Positions 9,051 to 16,831 of a stretch of 64,000 bases of DNA are shown piece by piece; position 1 is the stretch's first letter, and each line of letters opens with the position of its first letter. Source of the stretch: Thiofilum sp. (GTDB taxonomy: Bacteria > Pseudomonadota > Gammaproteobacteria > Thiotrichales > Thiotrichaceae); assembly GCF_016711335.1 (NCBI RefSeq), contig NZ_JADJTF010000001.1:1612001-1676000 (forward strand). Reading direction: 5' to 3'. A program made the position numbers and the translations under genes. The notes under the pieces are model-generated. The model saw nothing but the letters and a program-made list of their open reading frames with translations. It made no database searches and was not told the origin of the DNA.

Positions 9051-10199
9051 TTAGCGTACCACTTGCAGCCAAATATGACCGCTATTGCCAGAGTTTTTGA
9101 TTTGCACGACTTGGATGGACTGACCTGAATTAACAAAGCCTATGGTTTCACCTAAATTATTGCTACCTGCACGGCGTCCGGGAGGGGCATCACGCAATTT
9201 AGCTCCTGTAGCTAAGCGATAACGTTGCCCTTGTAAAGGGAGCTGATCGCCAATCACTAAGCCACGTTGTATCCATGTGCCATTACTAAACTGTCCCGCA
9301 TAGATCCAGCCACTACCTTGAGGAGGAGTGCTAGGATCGTTAGTAGGAGTGGCAGGTGGATTACCTGCTTGGCGCGTAGTGGTATTTAAACCTGAAGGGG
9401 TGGCAGTAGAGGGGGTAGCCAATGTGCGCGGTGTGCTTAAGGGTATACCGCCACTGAGTGCTAATAAAGTAGTAGAGGATACTTTGCTATTACTATTGTC
9501 GCTGCGTGTATTGGCATTAATCACTACGGCTGGTGCTGATTGCGGCGATACGGCAGGGTTAGCAATAGGTTCATTGACTAGGCTGACTTCGATAGGGGGC
9601 GTAGTCTCAGGACTTGCCGCGCCAGTGCGTTCAGTAGTTCCTGTTGTAGTCGTAGTAGTTGCAGTAGTAGTTGGGTTTGAAGTATTGGTTGGGGTATTCG
9701 GTGTTGGTACAGCATTGACTGGGTTTTGCGATAGCGTCGAGCCAGGTAGGGCTTCCACGGGAGCGGTTGTAGGGTCTGTAGTTTCAGTTTGCGTTAGGCT
9801 AGTTAAGGGTTCACTAATAGAGGTATTGGCAGTAGTAGGAGCGGGTACATCATTACTAGAGCTGGCAACGACTGGTGCGGGCGTTGTGGCATTAGAAGCT
9901 GGAGCGTTTAAGGCAATGGGAGCAGCATTAGTAGTTGAGTTGGCTACCACTGCATTAGGTTCTTCTTGCGGAACCGGTGGAGGTGAGTCCAGACGTTCAG
10001 CAGGCGAGGGCACTGAAGCAGGAGTAGTTAAAGCTGCTATAGGGGCAGCGGTGCTCTCCAACTGGGGCGCGTGCTGGCTGCTGATATACCAAATTAAACC
10101 ACTACCAATAGCGAGGAGCGGAATCCCTAACATTAATAAGCGTCGACGCTTCTGTTCTTGATGGCTGCGTAGCCTGATGAGTGTTCTACCACGAGGCAT
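9051..10199 (-). CDS. Membrane-anchored protein with Thr/Asn/Ala/Pro-rich linker and C-terminal SH3-like domain
   Basis: A 382-residue protein, not recognised as a named family. Residues 1-20 are very basic, 21-40 form one membrane helix (LMLGIPLLAIGSGLIWYIS), residues 45-285 are a low-complexity Thr/Ala/Asn/Pro/Ser linker, and 290-382 form a compact domain (WIYAGQF, KLRDAPPG, GQSIQVVQI, IWLQVVR) that resembles a bacterial SH3b fold. This suggests an inner-membrane protein reaching into the periplasm to touch peptidoglycan or a partner. It lies between dnaB (87 bp) and baeS, on the same strand, and could be co-transcribed with the two-component genes. The linker explains the long open frame on the opposite strand. 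Confidence 0.7.
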   Translation of the reverse strand: MPRGRTLIRLRSHQEQKRRRLLMLGIPLLAIGSGLIWYISSQHAPQLESTAAPIAALTTPASVPSPAERLDSPPPVPQEEPNAVVANSTTNAAPIALNAPASNATTPAPVVASSSNDVPAPTTANTSISEPLTSLTQTETTDPTTAPVEALPGSTLSQNPVNAVPTPNTPTNTSNPTTTATTTTTTGTTERTGAASPETTPPIEVSLVNEPIANPAVSPQSAPAVVINANTRSDNSNSKVSSTTLLALSGGIPLSTPRTLATPSTATPSGLNTTTRQAGNPPATPTNDPSTPPQGSGWIYAGQFSNGTWIQRGLVIGDQLPLQGQRYRLATGAKLRDAPPGRRAGSNNLGETIGFVNSGQSIQVVQIKNSGNSGHIWLQVVR

Positions 10200-10285
10200 G
10201 GCAATTCTCCATTGCGCTGAGGTTAAGCCTAACCATAGTTAAATTGATTCAAACCCTATCATAATGCACTTAGATGAAAATTAGA

Positions 10286-11650
10286 TTATTCAACTCCATG
10301 AATATAATTTTCCGGGGCATAGTTTTCAAAGCGCGTGTATTTACCGAGGAAAGTAAGGCGAGCTGTGCCAATAGGACCATTACGCTGCTTTGCTATAATA
10401 ATTTCAGCCGTGCCTTTATCCGGTGAATCTGGATTATAGACCTCATCACGGTAAATAAAAATAATCATATCGGCATCCTGTTCAATCGCACCAGACTCCC
10501 TAAGGTCAGACATAATAGGTCGTTTATTAGGGCGCTGTTCCAAACTACGATTGAGCTGAGATAATACAATAATAGGCACGGTTAGCTCTTTTGCCAATGC
10601 TTTTAAGGAGCGTGAAATCTCAGATACTTCGGTAGTACGGTTTTCACTTCCACCGGTTTGCATTAGTTGTAAGTAATCCAGCACAATTAAGCCTAATTGC
10701 CCGTGTTCACGCATTAAGCGTCTGGCTCTAGCGCGTACTTCGGTAGGTGAGAGCCCGGGGCTATCATCAATAAACATCGGCACATCCGCGAAAATACGTA
10801 CTGCCGTGGCAATACGGGGCCAATCTTCGTCGGATAACTTACCAGTACGCACTTTATGTTGATCCACTCGACCCATAGAGGAGAGCATACGCAGCGTGAG
10901 TTGTTCAGCAGGCATTTCCATACTAAATATAGCAACCGGTAATTTTAAATAAGCCGCTGCATATTCAGCAATATTCATGGAGAAAGTGGTTTTACCCATA
11001 GACGGGCGACCTGCCACAATAATTAAATCACCCTTTTGCAGACCAGAAGTCATTTCATCTAATTGGGTATAACCTGTAGACACACCTGTAATGGTGGAAT
11101 CTAATTTACTCAAAGCCTCAATATGAGCCAGCGTGTTTTTCATTAGTTTTTGAATAGGGCGAAACGTTTGACCTTGGCGCGTGCCTTGTTCAGCGATACT
11201 AAAAACTTTTTTTTCTGCCTCATCTAATAAATCTTTGCTAGTGCGTCCGTGGGGGTTAAACGCTGCATCGGCTATATCTGTCCCCACACCAATTAATTGC
11301 CTTAAAATCGATTTTTCGCGCACAATTTCAGCGTAAGCACGGATATTAGCTGCACTAGGGGTGTCCTTAGCTAAAATAGCAAGATAAGCAATACCGCCGG
11401 CGTCTTGAAGTTGGTTATTTTGTTTGAGCCATTCGGACAGGGTGACAATATCAAGGGGTTGAGCATTTTCTGCCAAATAGTTAATGGCACGAAAAATAGC
11501 ACGATGATCATGGCGATAAAAATCATCAGCAGCCACCTTATCAGCCACTAAGTCCCAGGCATTATTGTCCAGCATTAAGCCGCCGAGCACGGATTGTTCA
11601 GCTTCGATAGAGTGCGGAGGGATTTTGAGCGATTCGTACGTATCTGCCAT
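10286..11650 (-). CDS. dnaB: DnaB replicative DNA helicase
   Basis: A 454-residue hexameric helicase of normal length. The N-terminal domain begins PHSIEAEQSVLGGLM; the RecA-like motor carries Walker A AGRPSMGKTTF, the Walker B-type LIVLDYLQLM, the SQLNRSLEQRPNKRP loop and the arginine-finger region ESGAIEQDADMI. It unwinds DNA ahead of the replisome. It sits downstream of rplI as in many gammaproteobacteria. The loader in this organism is probably the DciA-like protein at 37255-37683 rather than DnaC. Confidence 0.97.
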   Translation of the reverse strand: MADTYESLKIPPHSIEAEQSVLGGLMLDNNAWDLVADKVAADDFYRHDHRAIFRAINYLAENAQPLDIVTLSEWLKQNNQLQDAGGIAYLAILAKDTPSAANIRAYAEIVREKSILRQLIGVGTDIADAAFNPHGRTSKDLLDEAEKKVFSIAEQGTRQGQTFRPIQKLMKNTLAHIEALSKLDSTITGVSTGYTQLDEMTSGLQKGDLIIVAGRPSMGKTTFSMNIAEYAAAYLKLPVAIFSMEMPAEQLTLRMLSSMGRVDQHKVRTGKLSDEDWPRIATAVRIFADVPMFIDDSPGLSPTEVRARARRLMREHGQLGLIVLDYLQLMQTGGSENRTTEVSEISRSLKALAKELTVPIIVLSQLNRSLEQRPNKRPIMSDLRESGAIEQDADMIIFIYRDEVYNPDSPDKGTAEIIIAKQRNGPIGTARLTFLGKYTRFENYAPENYIHGVE

Positions 11651-11706
11651 AGTTGGATTACTCTGATTACGCCGTAAGATTAAAGGCAGATAGATGGATT
11701 GACAAC

Positions 11707-11734
11707 AGGTAGACTCAGTATAGTGAGTCTACCT
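11707..11734. other. Perfect 11-bp hairpin between rplI and dnaB
   Basis: AGGTAGACTCA pairs perfectly with its complement around a 6-base loop. It lies 30 bp past the rplI stop on the minus strand and has no T-tract on either side, so it may be an RNA-processing or attenuation site rather than a simple terminator. Confidence 0.5.
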
Positions 11735-11763
11735 CTAGGTGCAAAGCTTAGTAAAAAGAAAAA

Positions 11764-12210
11764 TTACTCAGCTTCAACCACTACTTTAATCGTAGCATTT
11801 ACATCAGTATGTAAGTGCACACCCACTTCATACTCACCTAAGGCACGAATTGGACCACTAGGCATGCGGAGTTCACGGCGTTCAATAGTAATGCCAGCCG
11901 CTTGAATCGCTTCAGCAATCTCAATATTAGAGACTGAACCGAATAATTTACCTTCGCTTCCGACATTAGCTTTAATGGTGAACACCATATCTTGTAACTG
12001 AGCAGCACGCGCCTCAGCCGCAGCATGATTTTCAGCCGCTGCTTTTTCTAATTCAGCACGTTTTTGCTCGAAATCAGCAATATTTTGCTTAGTGGCCATT
12101 TTGGCACGGCCAGTGGGAATTAAATAGTTACGGGCATAACCTGGACGTACTGAAACAATACCGCCTAGAGTTCCCAGATTTTCAACCTTTTGTAGAAGAA
12201 TGACTTCCAT
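11764..12210 (-). CDS. rplI: Ribosomal protein bL9
   Basis: A 148-residue protein beginning MEVILLQKVENLG with the conserved VRPGYARNYLIP, a long charged helix (FEQKRAELEKAAAE) and a C-terminal domain with GKLFGSVSN. This is the standard two-domain L9 with its connecting helix. The ATG at 12210 is preferred over the upstream GTG because the AGGTG ribosome site is then correctly spaced and the family always starts MxVILL. It is the last gene of the rpsF-rpsR-DUF2232-rplI unit. Confidence 0.96.
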   Translation of the reverse strand: MEVILLQKVENLGTLGGIVSVRPGYARNYLIPTGRAKMATKQNIADFEQKRAELEKAAAENHAAAEARAAQLQDMVFTIKANVGSEGKLFGSVSNIEIAEAIQAAGITIERRELRMPSGPIRALGEYEVGVHLHTDVNATIKVVVEAE

Positions 12211-12256
12211 CGTAATCACCTTTATGGTTCAGACTAGTTGCTACTGGTCTGTCAAT

Positions 12257-13156
12257 CTAAATAGTTGGTTTGCTCGCATTAATCAGGCGGCGTAGATCAG
12301 CTTGACTATCAACAATGCCTAGGACAGCTAAAAGCACACTGACAGGTAGAGTGAACACCATCAATAATAGGTATAAAGCGATTAACCAACCTATGCCTAA
12401 TTTGAGATGGTGGACGGTATAATGAACTAATGACAAACCAGCAAATAAAAATACCGCTAGCCCCACTAAAATCAGATCCGTTAATAAGGCTGAATCAGTG
12501 AGTAGTCGTAGTGCTACTAATACCACCATTAATAAGGCCAGAGGGGTGCTAATACGCATCCGGTGAAGTTCAAATTGAAATCCACCAGGATTATATAGTT
12601 GCGCCTGCCAATAACGACCTAACATTAACGATGCAATCCAATGCACACCTAATAATGCTGCTATAGCCCCCGTCATATAAGGGGCACTTACTTTCATTGC
12701 CTCAGTCAGTTGCAGTGTTTGATCAGTGCTCTCTAAGGACAGGTAGCTTACTAAGCTGGTTAACCATTGCTCCCAAAGCGCAGTGGGATTACCCACTATG
12801 AGATGAAACGCAATAATCAAAACCGCTAGCATAGCAAATAAATATTGCAATACCTGAGTCCATGAAACGGTACGCTCTAGAATAGCACCCAAGACAATAA
12901 TAGGCAGCCAGCTCACCAAACTAGAAGCTAGCCCTACGAAGGCATTGCCTTGCAGCACGAAAATCATGAGCGCTATACCGACTGTCACGGGTAGAGCGAC
13001 TAATAAACCTTGCTTAGCCCCTAAACGTAATGTCACTAAAGCAATCGCTGCATTAGCAAAAATCCCAAGTGGGGCTAATACAAACGAAATCAGCGTCATG
13101 GATAAAGTAAAAATAATCGCATTGAGCCGACTAGACATTATGAAAGAGGCCATCAT
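12257..13156 (-). CDS. DUF2232 (YybS-like) polytopic membrane protein
   Basis: A 299-residue integral membrane protein with about eight hydrophobic segments. It sits between rpsR and rplI, the usual place of a DUF2232 gene in Pseudomonas and related gammaproteobacteria. The conserved C-terminal features FQFELHRMRIS and LGIVDSQADLR support that family. The function is not known; the fold resembles small-molecule transporters. The start may instead be the ATG at 13138 (MSSRLN), as neither candidate has a clear ribosome site. Confidence 0.8.
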   Translation of the reverse strand: MMASFIMSSRLNAIIFTLSMTLISFVLAPLGIFANAAIALVTLRLGAKQGLLVALPVTVGIALMIFVLQGNAFVGLASSLVSWLPIIVLGAILERTVSWTQVLQYLFAMLAVLIIAFHLIVGNPTALWEQWLTSLVSYLSLESTDQTLQLTEAMKVSAPYMTGAIAALLGVHWIASLMLGRYWQAQLYNPGGFQFELHRMRISTPLALLMVVLVALRLLTDSALLTDLILVGLAVFLFAGLSLVHYTVHHLKLGIGWLIALYLLLMVFTLPVSVLLAVLGIVDSQADLRRLINASKPTI

Positions 13157-13200
13157 GGCAATTACTCAATAGTGCTTAACTTAATACTAGGAGCTTAGCC

Positions 13201-13428
13201 TTATTTATGTTGGTCAGTGTAAGCTAATAACGCTAAATAGCGGGCACGCTTAATGGCAGTGGCTAATTGACGTTGATAGATAACTTTAGTGCCAGTAATG
13301 CGGCTAGGAACGATTTTACCGGTCTCAGTAATGAAACCTTTTAAAGTATCTAAATCTTTGTAATCAATCTCGCTGATACCTTCAGCGGTAAAACGGCAAT
13401 ATTTTTTGCGGCGAAAATAACGTGACAT
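13201..13428 (-). CDS. rpsR: Ribosomal protein bS18
   Basis: A 75-residue protein with FRRKKYCRFTAEG near the N-terminus, IDYKDLDTLKGFITETGKI and the RNA-binding RITGTKVIYQRQLATAIKRAR, all diagnostic of S18. It binds as a dimer with S6 to 16S rRNA, and rpsF lies 19 bp upstream. priB, which separates rpsF from rpsR in enteric bacteria, is absent. Confidence 0.97.
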   Translation of the reverse strand: MSRYFRRKKYCRFTAEGISEIDYKDLDTLKGFITETGKIVPSRITGTKVIYQRQLATAIKRARYLALLAYTDQHK

Positions 13429-13447
13429 ATTGTATGCTCCCTAAGCC

Positions 13448-13852
13448 TTAGTCTTGATCGTCTTCATCGGTATCGTCATCTAATAGTTCATCTGTTTCAT
13501 CGATGATGCGACGAGCTGGACGGGCTGGTTTATCACCATCTTTCTTGAGAGGTGAAGGTTCAGTAATAGCATTATCACGACGAATAACTAGAGTACGAAT
13601 AATGGCGTCGTTAAAGCGGAAAATGCTTTCTAATTCAGCTAAGGTCTCAGCATTACACTCAATGTTCATCATCACATAGTGTGCTTTGTGTACCTTATTA
13701 ATAGGATAAGCTAATTGCCGACGACCCCAATCTTCTAAACGGTGTACTTGACCGCCGTTATCGGTTACTAGCGCACGATAGCGCTCAATCATAGCAGGTA
13801 CTTGTTCGCTCTGGTCTGGATGCACCAGGAAAACAACTTCATAGTGTCTCAT
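13448..13852 (-). CDS. rpsF: Ribosomal protein bS6
   Basis: A 134-residue protein starting MRHYEVVFLVHPDQSEQ, with DWGRRQLAYPI and HYVMMNIE, the S6 signatures, and an acidic C-terminal tail (DDDTDEDDQD) like that modified by RimK in E. coli. The start at 13852 has GGAG five bases upstream; the frame is open for another 24 codons, but these do not look like S6. It heads the operon rpsF-rpsR-DUF2232-rplI. Confidence 0.95.
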   Translation of the reverse strand: MRHYEVVFLVHPDQSEQVPAMIERYRALVTDNGGQVHRLEDWGRRQLAYPINKVHKAHYVMMNIECNAETLAELESIFRFNDAIIRTLVIRRDNAITEPSPLKKDGDKPARPARRIIDETDELLDDDTDEDDQD

Positions 13853-14044
13853 TGAGTCTCCTTTTGGATCTAAAGAGCCTCCCACTGGAGTGGTGAAGCA
13901 AGGATTAGGTTGGGAATGTCCCAAGCCAAAATAAAGCGCGTAAGTATCTGCAATAACTTAAATATTGTCAATTAATGATTTTAGTGCAATCGTGATTAGG
14001 TAGAGGGATGGCGCTTTAATACCTTTCAGTTAAGTAGTCATTCA

Positions 14045-14148
14045 AAAGTTATCGAGCATTCCTTCCGCAGGCGCTGTGAATACATCCTTGTACGCTACAA
14101 GGCGGCATCCCTGCCGCCAAGACTGCTCCAGCAATACCCGATAACTTT
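14045..14148. repeat. Dispersed palindromic repeat, copy 1
   Basis: A 104-bp element bounded by perfect 10-bp inverted arms (AAAGTTATCG at 14045-14054 and its complement at 14139-14148). Inside are two nested perfect hairpins: CCTTGTA/TACAAGG with a 3-base loop, and GGCGGCA/TGCCGCC with loop TCCC. The 84-bp interior differs from the copy at 59234-59337 at only 7 positions. It is non-coding, and looks like a REP- or MITE-like element or a structured RNA. Confidence 0.85.
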
Positions 14149-14267
14149 CACTCAAGTACTTACTAAGTCTAAGACGGGATTTAGTGCTTAATTTTGTACA
14201 CATCAGGGTGCTTACATCGGTAATAAACCTCCTATAAACGCTTTAAGCGCTAATCCTTGTGGGGATG

Positions 14268-14330
14268 CCCAGCAAATTAACTTGATCTGTTCTAGACTCC
14301 AAGAATAAACCTAATGGGTTAAATGCTGGG
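14268..14330 (+). other. Inverted repeat in the leader of the kinase gene
   Basis: CCCAGCAAATTAAC (14268-14281) can pair with GTTAAATGCTGGG (14318-14330), with one bulge, closing a 36-base loop 63 bp before the kinase start codon. A short palindrome (CGCTTTAAGCG) lies just upstream. This may be a structured leader or an operator; only base pairing supports it. Confidence 0.35.
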
Positions 14331-14393
14331 AAATTCAGGGGCGGTTTAAAACTGGACATTACCATAGGCTTAAGGACAAGCGGGGAAAAGCAT

Positions 14394-15626
14394 ATGTATG
14401 AAAGGACTAGCAACTATCAATTAGAGCCAAGTAATGATGCAAAAGCGTTAAGGTCTTGCTTATTAGTAGAAGGCTATATCCCCCGTTTAGATTTAGAGTT
14501 GATTGTCAGAAAGCAATTAAACTGTGAGGTAAAGCGTTTATTTTTGCCTAGTGAAAGTGCCGAGATCCTCAATGTAAATCTAGGTTATCATTATGATCTG
14601 ATTTTATTGAATAATGTGCCATTAGAGCGCTTGCAGGGTTTAGAGAAAGTTACACTAGATACCTTAGTGATTGCATTAGTGGATCAGTACAACCCATTAC
14701 CGCCTCATCCCTTGCCTATCCATTATTACCTACCGCTTCATATAGTGGCTTGGCAATTTGCAGCGTGTGTTAAACAATTATTTAAGTTACAGGTTATTTT
14801 GGGTCACTATCCGTGGTTAAAAATGAATGAGTCTCAAGGTCGACCGCTCCAATTGCTGCATCGTAGTGAAGGCGCTGTATTATTTAAGCTCTCTACTCCC
14901 CCCACTGAGCGGGTCATTAAATATTTTAAACTGGATACCGAATTATTAGCGGCGCATCACTTTGAGGTGTTTTTAGCCCTAGTAGCCAAACTACAAGCGC
15001 TGCAACATCGAGGCGTAGTCCCTATTTTAGAGGCACAAGCGAATACCCAAGGTGTGTATGTCGTGATGGAGTATGTGGAGGGGATTACCTTAAAAGATTG
15101 GTTGCGTGATGAGCCTTTACCAGCCTTAAAGCGGCGTTTAATGTGGTATCAAGAAGTCGTAGAGGCCGTGAGTAGGCTGCATCAGGCAGGCATAGTGCAT
15201 GGTGACTTGAAGTCCTCCAATATTATGATTCGCTATGATGATCAACCGGTATTATTAGATTTTGGTTTAGACGGTCAATTGCTGCGTGAGGCGGGTGCAT
15301 TAGCCGAGGGCGAGATTTATGGTACTCCCTATTATGTTAGCCCTGAGTTGATTATGGGTGATCCTTTAGATCAGCAGGCTGATATTTATGCTTTAGGGGT
15401 GTTGTTTTATGAGGTACTGACCGGTCAAAAACCGTATCAAGGACGCGCTTTAGATCTTATTTTGCGTAAGCATATGCTCGCACCCATTCCAACCTTGCCA
15501 GAGACACTAGCTAGCTATCAGCCTGTTCTTAATCGAGCGATGGCTAAGATTCCAGAGAGTCGCTTTGCTACAGCGCAACAGTTATTGGCAGCTTTACAAA
15601 CGCCTTCATTGCAGCTTAATGAGTAG
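14394..15626 (+). CDS. Receiver-like / Ser-Thr protein kinase next to exosortase H
   Basis: A 410-residue protein. Residues 20-130 have the alternating pattern of a response-regulator receiver (CLLVEGYIPRLDLELIVRKQL, then DLILLNNVPLE) but Asn replaces the phosphorylatable Asp (73-74), so this would be a pseudo-receiver. Residues 155-405 are a Hanks-type kinase: Lys176 (VIKYF), MEYVEG hinge, catalytic loop HGDLKSSN (Asp271, Lys273, Asn276), DFG at 289-291, SPE at 316-318 and QQADIYALGVLFYE. All catalytic residues are present, so an active kinase is expected. There is no membrane segment, so it is cytoplasmic. It is followed by xrtH and its partner on the same strand, 75 bp away. A regulatory role for surface sorting is inference. 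Confidence 0.85.
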   Translation: MYERTSNYQLEPSNDAKALRSCLLVEGYIPRLDLELIVRKQLNCEVKRLFLPSESAEILNVNLGYHYDLILLNNVPLERLQGLEKVTLDTLVIALVDQYNPLPPHPLPIHYYLPLHIVAWQFAACVKQLFKLQVILGHYPWLKMNESQGRPLQLLHRSEGAVLFKLSTPPTERVIKYFKLDTELLAAHHFEVFLALVAKLQALQHRGVVPILEAQANTQGVYVVMEYVEGITLKDWLRDEPLPALKRRLMWYQEVVEAVSRLHQAGIVHGDLKSSNIMIRYDDQPVLLDFGLDGQLLREAGALAEGEIYGTPYYVSPELIMGDPLDQQADIYALGVLFYEVLTGQKPYQGRALDLILRKHMLAPIPTLPETLASYQPVLNRAMAKIPESRFATAQQLLAALQTPSLQLNE

Positions 15627-15701
15627 TTTGTTAGTCTAAGCATTCATCATTAGTAAAAATAATAGTTAATTATAAAAATTAAGTGAATAGGGTGGTTGCC
15701 A

Positions 15702-16205
15702 GTGAAGCAGTTCTTAGTGGGCTTTTTAGTGCTACAAACCATTTTGTTTGCATTAGAGATGCTAACCATTACCCAAACCTATGTGATTTTACCGTGGACT
15801 AGCTTTTTAGCCTGGTTGAGTGCGGGTTTGCTGAGTCTATTAGATCCCCATGTGGCCGCCTCTGGGAAGGTAATTGCCAGTACCCTTAAACCTTTTGCTA
15901 TCTCGATTGAGCCGGGCTGTAATGGTGTAGAGGCTATGATTATTTTAATTGCAGCCATCACCGTCTTTCCCGCCACTTGGGGTGAGCGGCTTAAAGGTTT
16001 AGCTTGGGGGCTAATCGCTATTCAAGGTCTTAATTTGGTGCGTATTATTAGTCTGTTTTACCTAGGGCAATGGAATGAAACTTGGTTTGAATGGGCGCAT
16101 CTCTATTTGTGGCAAGCCTTGATTATGTTAGATGCTCTTGTGGTGTTTTTAATTTGGGTACGCTATGTCAGTAAAAAAGCCCAGCTCAAAGCGGTTGCTG
16201 CTTGA
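15702..16205 (+). CDS. xrtH: Exosortase H-like sorting transpeptidase
   Basis: A 167-residue integral membrane protein with about six hydrophobic segments and the exosortase/archaeosortase triad: Cys73 in EPGCNGVEAM, Arg114 in NLVRIISLFYLG and His133 in EWAHLYLWQ. Its small size and these motifs fit the exosortase H group, which processes proteins with a C-terminal IPTLxxWG signal. The GTG start at 15702 is preferred over the TTG at 15696 because AGGGTGG then lies six bases upstream. No protein with an IPTLxxWG tail is encoded in this window, so substrates must lie elsewhere. It overlaps the next gene as TGATG. Confidence 0.88.
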   Translation: MKQFLVGFLVLQTILFALEMLTITQTYVILPWTSFLAWLSAGLLSLLDPHVAASGKVIASTLKPFAISIEPGCNGVEAMIILIAAITVFPATWGERLKGLAWGLIAIQGLNLVRIISLFYLGQWNETWFEWAHLYLWQALIMLDALVVFLIWVRYVSKKAQLKAVAA

Positions 16206-16831
16206 TGAAAACGCAAATAATTAGTCATTTCATCATTAAGGTCTTGGGTTATTTAGTGTTGACCTTCGCACTTTGGTATTACCTCGCCACTTGGCATTTA
16301 GCCCCGTTAGTTGCTTTGGCGCATGTGATGATGTCGGCTTGGCTGCCTGATTTTATTATGTGGGTTAAATTACAAGGCACAACGGTAATCGTTGCCACCC
16401 AATATGGATTCGATGTAGCAGGCTTATTAGTCACTCCCCCTAGTCTAGAAGCCGCAGGCTTTACCTTAAATCCCTTAAGTTTTGGCTATGGTTTACCTTT
16501 ATTTAGTGCTTTACTCCTAGCGACACCGGTGTCTGACAAGGGATTAAGGTTGGTAGTAGGCAGTTTAATACTAATGGGGCTGCAACTGCTGAGCTTGTTA
16601 GTGAGTATTTTAAAAGCTCTGACCTTTGAGCTTGATCCAGCGCTACAGCAAGCGCTGCAATGGTCTACTTGGCAACTGGATATGATTGCTTTGACTTATC
16701 AAATAGGCTTTTTATTATTACCAATGATCGCACCACTCATTATTTGGGCGCTATTGAGCCAAGCATTTTTAATTCAATTGGCTCCTCAACTACAAGGTTT
16801 GCATCGGCTACCTTCAGAGCAGCAAAACTAA
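16205..16831 (+). CDS. Exosortase H-associated polytopic membrane protein
   Basis: A 208-residue membrane protein with segments near residues 8-27, 30-50, 98-115, 121-145 and 170-192, and a conserved-looking core FTLNPLSFGYGLPLFSALLLATP. It begins at the ATG overlapping the xrtH stop (TGATG), so the two are translationally coupled. Proteins of this size and topology accompany exosortase H in other genomes; the assignment rests on context plus topology. It may form a complex with XrtH or handle its substrates. Its last bases overlap the stop of the opposite-strand gene by 4 bp. Confidence 0.7.
   Translation: MKTQIISHFIIKVLGYLVLTFALWYYLATWHLAPLVALAHVMMSAWLPDFIMWVKLQGTTVIVATQYGFDVAGLLVTPPSLEAAGFTLNPLSFGYGLPLFSALLLATPVSDKGLRLVVGSLILMGLQLLSLLVSILKALTFELDPALQQALQWSTWQLDMIALTYQIGFLLLPMIAPLIIWALLSQAFLIQLAPQLQGLHRLPSEQQN

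Larger units (their letters stand above)
13853..14393. other. Divergent intergenic region between rpsF and the kinase gene
   Basis: A 541-bp stretch without a supportable gene. It must hold the rpsF promoter (minus) and the kinase-exosortase promoter (plus). Two structures stand out: one copy of the dispersed palindromic repeat (14045-14148) and an inverted repeat in the kinase leader (14268-14330). I see no clear sigma-70 promoter that I would assign. Confidence 0.5.

Noticed and set aside
9328..10161. 277-codon open frame on the plus strand
   Set aside because: It is antisense to the Thr/Ala/Pro-rich linker of the SH3-like gene; GC-skewed low complexity keeps stops away, and the translation is Val/Gly/Ala monotony without motifs.
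13853..13990. Possible S6:S18 autoregulatory leader ahead of rpsF
   Set aside because: Small hairpins are present (GGGA/TCCC, CCACT/AGTGG) but I could not find the expected bulged helix with a CCG loop, so I do not call it.
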